NCBI GenBank assembly: GCA_030247855.1
Contig: JAPDRN010000239.1
Coordinates: 1 to 24,820, forward strand
Reading direction: 5' to 3'
Source of the DNA: Knufia peltigerae
Taxonomy: Eukaryota > Ascomycota > Eurotiomycetes > Chaetothyriales > Trichomeriaceae
DNA length: 24,820 bases
Shown piece by piece: positions 19,959-24,820 of the stretch (the first letter of the stretch is position 1; every line of letters starts with the position of its first letter). The notes under the pieces were generated by a model. It made no database searches. It was not told the DNA's origin and worked only from the letters and a program-made list of their open reading frames with translations. The position numbers were made by a program, and so were the translations under genes.

Positions 19959-20171
19959 TATAAATGCTAGAGAACAGTCGCTTTAGATGCAGAATCTTCA
20001 ATCGCAAGAATACAGCCCGAAGTCATTTAACTAACTACATCTACTTGGGGCTTCATAAACTTTCAGCTTTCAGCATTCGGCACATCGCGAACCTTGAGGA
20101 CAAGTACAAACAAACCTTTATCGGTAAGCTTCTCCTGGTCCCTCTATGCACCTTCCATTCTCCATTTCTAG
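19959..20171 (+). promoter_or_regulatory. Core promoter and 5' UTR intron of the CxxCxGxG gene
   Basis: TATAAAT at 19959-19965 is followed, about 160 nt downstream, by a well-formed 48-nt GT-AG intron (GTAAGC at 20124 to TTTCTAG at 20171). The first ATG after the acceptor, at 20183, sits in AAAAAATGG context. Together these look like a TATA box, leader and leader intron. Confidence 0.45.
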
Positions 20172-20182
20172 CATCTCAAAAA

Positions 20183-20403
20183 ATGGTCTGCAGAGTTTGC
20201 GGTGGCTCTCAAGATGCCCAAAGACTGTCACCATGCTCTGCGGAACCTGCAGTGGAACAGGAAGAACTGTCAAGCCGAATGCGCCAAATTGCTCGGCTTG
20301 TGGCGGTCGGGGCACCACTCCAGGTGGTGACGACTGCAGGTCTTGCGGCGGAAGAGGAAAAACCACATCGCCCTGGCAGATGCAGAAATGGCAGGGTGGC
20401 TAA
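20183..20403 (+). pseudogene. Small CxxCxGxG zinc-motif protein, apparently frameshifted
   Basis: Frame 1 encodes three DnaJ-type zinc motifs in 56 residues from ATG 20233: CGTCSGTG, CSACGGRG and CRSCGGRG, ending at TAA 20403. The first ATG after the leader intron (20183) starts in a different frame as MVCRVCGGS, which looks like the missing first CxxCxG motif. No intron of credible size joins the two. A small insertion or deletion around 20,200-20,220 would do so, hence the pseudogene label. If the downstream ATG is used, a shorter protein with three motifs is still possible. Such small cysteine-rich proteins may bind zinc and unfolded proteins like the DnaJ cysteine-rich domain, but no J domain is present and the role is unknown. 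Confidence 0.45.
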
Positions 20404-21607
20404 AGTTTGCGACGCCGACCTACATAAGGTGCGCCACCCCTGACGGAGATCATTGAAGGCTAGCTCGGTGCTGAAGGAACGTTATATTTTAAGGAGAAGT
20501 GCGAATAGTAGGGACAAGGATAAAAGGCCCCTAGTGATTCGAGATGTCCACTTCGCAAGACGCGGATTGGCAAAGGGTGCAATACAGTAGCGGAACAAAG
20601 AGGTAGCCTTCTTTGTGCCACTTTATCACGGAAGGAGAAGAATGGTCTTGTTTCCCTCCGAGATCCTGCCCTCGTGACCGGAAGCTATACATAGCTGTTC
20701 TCTCCACTACACTGTAAGACTGGATTTGTAACTCTTGTAATATAGTAAGCTTGATTCGGGCGATTCCTACTGATATTAAGGTACTGTAGGAGCATGGAAA
20801 AAGTCAATGTAGCTGATCATCATCGCTTAGAGCCAGCGTAGTGTGACATATACACATACAAGAAATCTCCTGACAATAAACATCCTCATCATCTGTCGGC
20901 AAACACTCACAGGGCGCCATCCACGCTGCCCTTTGCAATTACTTGGCCGATTCTTTCCTCGACGTACTCGAACTTTTGGAAGTCGCATTAACTTTTGTTC
21001 TATCCTCCCAAACGCGTCGAGGAGCTTCTTTCCGAATGGGAGGGGCTCATCGAATGGAGCTAAATGTTCATGCAAATGAGTTAACATTTTCACCAATCTT
21101 CTTTCTTGAGAGATCCCCAACAACGAAGGGCCTTTTCATCACCAAGACTGATAGTGTGCTTGCTTCTGCTATGATGACTTCAGAGTATAACGTCACTCTT
21201 TAATGCTTGATCAAAGATGTGAGAGGAACAAGACACCGGAATCGAAGTATCTGTGGCTTGCTTGGTCACCACGAAGAGCATCTCACCACGCTGGCATATC
21301 GATTATTTTCCTTTGGAATGAATAATCCGTATCTTCTGGAAGTTACTGTTAGTGCCAGAGCCCAAAAAGGTGCTCCCAAAACCCTTCCAAATAAGATGGC
21401 GTGAAGCCAGAACCACAGCTCATGATAGATCCGGAATGGGCCTCCTTCCGGGGTCGATGTCGCTATGTGGGCCTGGGGTTTTCGGATGTCGCAGTGGAAT
21501 TTGTTTGTCTACCTCAGAAATTGAAATCCTCGGTTCTTCATAAAGACATCAACGCAAGGTGCCTTTTGCGGCTCTGCGACTTCCCGCAAATCCGGGTATT
21601 AAAGTTG
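20404..21607. other. Region without a recognisable gene
   Basis: About 1.2 kb. Several short frames exist on both strands. The minus-strand frame at 21123-20827 (containing HEHLAPFDEPLPFGKKLLDA) has a protein-like composition, but no ATG-anchored exon structure or family could be assigned. Confidence 0.4.
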
Positions 21608-22210
21608 TTATGATTCATCCGAACATGGCCACTTCCACATTGTGTCAGAGCATGAGCAGTAGCATCCGGTACAGCTACAGATCCCTTTGCCAATTTTGCT
21701 TGCGAAGATCCTTAACTTTGAATCGACGCCGCCGGTAGCAACAACACAACGGATCTGTGTATTAGGGCAGTCTGTTGTACGACCAGTGCTACTATCAAGC
21801 ACCGGAGCATCTTTGACAATTGCCGGCGCCCATTTCAAACAAGTGACGAAGCGCTCGTGTATGTCATTGATCGTCAGGACGCACTTGCCTTCTTGACTTA
21901 GGTCTCACCACCGGAGCGTCTTGTCATCCGACGCTGAAAGCAGATATTGCCCTCCGGGATGGAAGGCAAGCGCTCGCACCCAGTTGTCATGACCTACTAG
22001 TGTCATGAAAGAAGTCCCATGAGCATCCCAGAGTTTGACGGTTTTATCTCGTGACCCAGTCGCCATGAACTCTGCGGCACTTCGTTGAGGTGGCGATTTC
22101 TTCAATGCGGCCAAGGATGCAAGGTGATTATACGAGGCAGGTTGAGCAAATGCGCAGCATTCATTATAGTGCTGATGGCCAACCATCGTGGACTCAGTTT
22201 TCGGATTGGA
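21608..22210 (-). pseudogene. LIS1/PAC1 (NudF)-like WD40 fragment with in-frame stop
   Basis: On the minus strand this reads as the last WD40 repeats of the nuclear distribution protein LIS1/PAC1/NudF, a dynein regulator. Visible are GHQHYNECCAFAQPASY, MATGSRDKTVKLWDA, GHDNWVRALAFHPGG, YLLSASDDKTLRW, then after a stop DLSQEGKC, ERFVTCLKWAPAIVKDAP and VVATGGVDSKLRIFA. The stop TGA (21907-21905) replaces the invariant Trp of the CWDL motif. TGG to TGA is a G-to-A change, as RIP gives on the opposite strand. The N-terminal LisH domain and first WD40 repeats are missing, the frame before 22210 loses similarity, and the normal stop after RIFA is lost. PAC1 is normally a conserved core gene, so this is best read as a truncated, mutated duplicate. 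Confidence 0.78.
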
Positions 22211-22424
22211 GAAGACTTTCGAAAAGAGACCGCAGAGGACAAGGGTATTGGCGGTTTTGGTGAAAGAGGCCGATTCTTCGACGAGCGACTTCAATCGAGG
22301 CTCGCCAGAAAATCGCCAGCAGATGGGACATCGGAGCGGGTGGATAGGATGGATGGCTAGCCTTGAACGGTCTGCAAATAAGCGGCTCAGATAGCATTAG
22401 TAGTCACGCAAGCAACTTCAAATC

Positions 22425-22631
22425 TCAGCGTCGAGTAGAAAGCGAACATGCCTCGATCGCCTGCTGGTAACGTTCGAAAAGGCGGTCAAACAGCGCTGAG
22501 AGAAATTTGGACGTGACCAATTTGTCGGGCCAGATCATCTCCAGGACCCGATCGACGAAACCATAAACCATCGTCATCACGTCACTGATATTTTCTTCCA
22601 AGTGACGATCTACCATGGAGCAGATCTCCAT
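22425..22631 (-). pseudogene. Possible dynamin-like GTPase stalk fragment
   Basis: A 68-codon frame (ATG 22631) contains HLEENISDVMTMVYGFVDRV and KFLSALFDRLFERYQQAIEA. The pattern of a helix ending in a conserved aromatic, then a second amphipathic helix with a D-x-L-x-x-R/K-Y-like motif, recalls the central stalk of fungal dynamin/Mx-like GTPases. There is no GTPase domain nearby. It is probably a fragment in the same decayed mosaic as the WD40 piece. The family call is tentative. Confidence 0.3.
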
Positions 22632-22921
22632 GTACTGCCGGGGCCGTCTCCCTCCCGCAGCAGCTTCGTAGGATCGACAGTATACAACTCAACCGTGAAC
22701 GCCCACCTTTGGGTTTTGTCGCTATTCCCTTTATAAGACCATGTGGTGCTTTTCTAGCCTGTTATGAAGTGAGAATATATCTTGGACATCAAGCACACCT
22801 GCTGGGCACTTTCGTCCGGGTCTTTTGGTCCATTGCAGCATCAGTCGCTCCTGTGGAACCGTCTGAGGCTCGTGGCCATGGTAGAGCCAGACATCAAGAT
22901 CATGGTCAGGATTGTTCAGCG
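22632..22921. other. Short region without a recognisable gene
   Basis: About 290 bp between the dynamin-like and phosphotransferase fragments. No motif was recognised on either strand. Confidence 0.4.
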
Positions 22922-23270
22922 TCAGACAGCTCCAATCGTCGCGGCATATTCGCACATGAGATAGCTCTGTTGCTCTTGGGGCTCAATCATTCTCGGGATC
23001 CAAATTTTACGCCACTCACTATCCCAGTGGGTAGTGTAACACATTTTGAAGTATTCCCAATAATCTGGGTACCATCCAGCTTGTCCCCAGTCAATGAGGG
23101 CTGCTATACGTGGTGGCCCTGAGGTGGGCACCGATACCATAATATTCCAGCTGGACATTACTGATATGCATTTTTCCGTGCCAGTCGTGTTCTTTGGTCT
23201 CGACCACTCTTTGAGAGCATCCTTAGTGATCTGCTCCCGGGATTTCTGAATATTGTCAATAAAGTAGTGA
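22922..23270 (-). pseudogene. APH-fold phosphotransferase fragment (fungal kinase-like family)
   Basis: The minus-strand frame contains NIMVSVPTSGPP, then IAALIDWGQAGWYPDYWEY and a WDSEWRKIWIP segment. This is the C-terminal lobe of the APH/choline-kinase-like family that is greatly expanded in fungi. The IDWGQAG motif carries the metal-binding Asp. The preceding catalytic loop, normally H-G-D-x-x-x-x-N, is disturbed: one frame reads HGKMHISN and a second resumes at NIMVS, with about 14 extra bases between. The N-lobe is absent and AT-rich DNA starts right after 23,280. It stops at TAA/TGA near 22,922. It is a remnant, and the original substrate is unknown. Confidence 0.6.
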
Positions 23271-23279
23271 TTATATGTA

Positions 23280-24820
23280 ATGGGCTAATACTATTCATCC
23301 TGCCACAGCTTCTATAGCTTTTCTGTCGCATTACTCATGTTCTCCTAAAGTCTTGTCCTAACTAATTTCATGACTTTGTCAGCAATGTTCTTATCAGGAT
23401 AAGTGTGATAGATCGCGGCGTTCATAAATCCATAGATAACACCCTTAATTATCTGCACATAGTCATTTATAATCTCTATCTAGTGAGAAGAGTGCTCATG
23501 AAATAACTCCATAAGGAGAATATAACTATATATCTCTAAGAGTTCTTTCTCGCAACTATTTTAGTAAATCTATAAATAGTTAGCTATATTTATTAGACCT
23601 AAGATAGTATAATATTAACCTTAGTAACCCATTATTTTATGTCCTTCTTTAATACTAGTATTTAACTAGCATTATTCTCATTAGATTCCACGTTAGAAAG
23701 GTTATCCTTTACATTAGTAATAACCTACCGCATTACTCTATACTCTCTTATCATATTAGTGAACTTAGTATTTAAGTTCTAAATAGTAGCCCATAAGTAA
23801 TAAGGCCTATATTTCTTATAGAGATTAAAGAATACTATATTAATATCGTTATATATCCTATTTAGTGCAGATATAATAAGCTAGTTAAATACCATGGTTA
23901 AGTGAGTTAAAAATATGCGCATTTTTAAAGCGCTATTACGTTTCTCTTCTATGGTTAGTAGATTAGCTTTAGTCTTCTAAAGTAGCTCTTATATATTGTG
24001 TTAAACTTTAGATAGTTCTTTCTTAATATATTAGTTAAGAAGTTATTATAGATATATTCATAACGTAATAATACCTAATTATATGAGATTAAGGAATTAC
24101 TCTTTCTATAGAGAAATGTGAAAGTACTAAATCTTATCTTTTTATCTCTATTTAGGTATAATGCCTTTTATTAGCTTATTTAGGGCCGAATTTTTCACTA
24201 AGAAGAACCCTAGCTTTAGTTTTATAGTATCTTTATTTAATACTAATAGCGTAATACACTTCTCTAAACCTTAGTTAATTAAATTTAGTTTCGTAATAAT
24301 GCCTACTATTCTTTCTCTCTCTTTATTAAATATGTAAGATTTTTTAATAATGGGTTAATTAGTAATATTATTTTCTACCTAAATAACTAAAGTACTATAT
24401 AGTTTAATAAACTATATAGAGTAATAAATTATAAAACTCTATTTAGTTATGTTTAATTATTACTCCTATTAACCATAAGTTACTAACGCACTTCTAAAGT
24501 AGCTAATCTTAAAGAGTAAGTTTAGAAAGCTATCCTAGCACATTAAAATTAAGAATATAAGTCTATTCGCGCTACTACTGCCACTTTTAATATATCATAT
24601 TAAACTCTATTATATTAGCTTACTAAAGGACTTTTACGCGCTTAAGCTATAAAAATAGTCTAAATTCTTTTAAACGCGGAAAAAAAGATACTTATATAAT
24701 AGGTCTTATAATATATATATACTAAATTACTTATTATATTAGCATTATTAATTAAGCTAGCTAAATTAATTCGCTATAAATATATTTAATATATATTATA
24801 AAATTTAGTCTTCACTAAAA
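23280..24820. repeat. AT-rich RIP-like block, right flank
   Basis: Composition shifts sharply to AT-rich with TpA-dense words and no ORF, as in 1-3,290. No element could be recognised. It probably continues beyond the window. Confidence 0.7.

Noticed and set aside
20548..20610. Short ORF starting MSTSQDADWQRV
   Set aside because: It closes after about 20 codons and the resemblance to known N-termini is too short to mean anything.
1117..24555. Shared 14-mer TAGCACATTAAAAT in the left (about 1,117) and right (about 24,536) AT-rich flanks
   Set aside because: In sequence this AT-rich, a match of this length between the two flanks is expected nearly by chance, and it does not extend.
1..24820. 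CRISPR arrays, tRNA or rRNA genes, and bacterial-type operons
   Set aside because: None seen. Intron-containing genes and fungal protein families exclude a prokaryotic reading.

Overview
The window looks like accessory DNA from a filamentous ascomycete (Pezizomycotina). The genes have short GT-AG introns of 46-142 nt. The protein families are typically fungal: a Zn2Cys6 regulator, a type-B carboxylesterase and an APC permease. Both ends are AT-rich blocks, dense in TpA and without coding capacity, as repeat-induced point mutation (RIP) leaves behind. I reconstructed exons by hand from frame continuity, splice signals and conserved motifs. All six gene models close as whole numbers of codons.

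Layout. 1-3,900: AT-rich, RIP-like DNA with a small GC-richer island near 3,290-3,460. 3,960-4,340: remnant of a zinc-type alcohol dehydrogenase with two in-frame stops. 4,583-18,155: six intact genes, namely an SDR (-), a Baeyer-Villiger-type monooxygenase (+), a Zn2Cys6 regulator (+), a Rid-domain/flavin amine oxidase fusion (-), an APC amine or amino acid permease (-) and a secreted type-B carboxylesterase (+). SDR and monooxygenase share a divergent promoter, and so do permease and esterase. Regulator and amine oxidase converge. 18,156-23,280: mostly non-coding or decayed DNA with fragments of a LIS1/PAC1-like WD40 protein, a possible dynamin-like protein, an APH-fold phosphotransferase and a small CxxCxGxG protein. 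23,280-24,820: AT-rich RIP-like DNA.

Functional reading (inference). Permease, amine oxidase, Baeyer-Villiger monooxygenase, SDR, esterase and a local regulator fit uptake of an amine, oxidation to an imine and carbonyl, oxygen insertion to an ester or lactone, hydrolysis, and alcohol/carbonyl interconversion. Bacterial cyclohexylamine catabolism has this logic. The same set could tailor a secondary metabolite, although no PKS, NRPS or terpene backbone gene is visible. The most unusual gene is the Rid-amine oxidase fusion. It puts an imine-handling fold on an imine-producing enzyme, but its Rid domain seems to lack the arginine needed for classical RidA deaminase activity.
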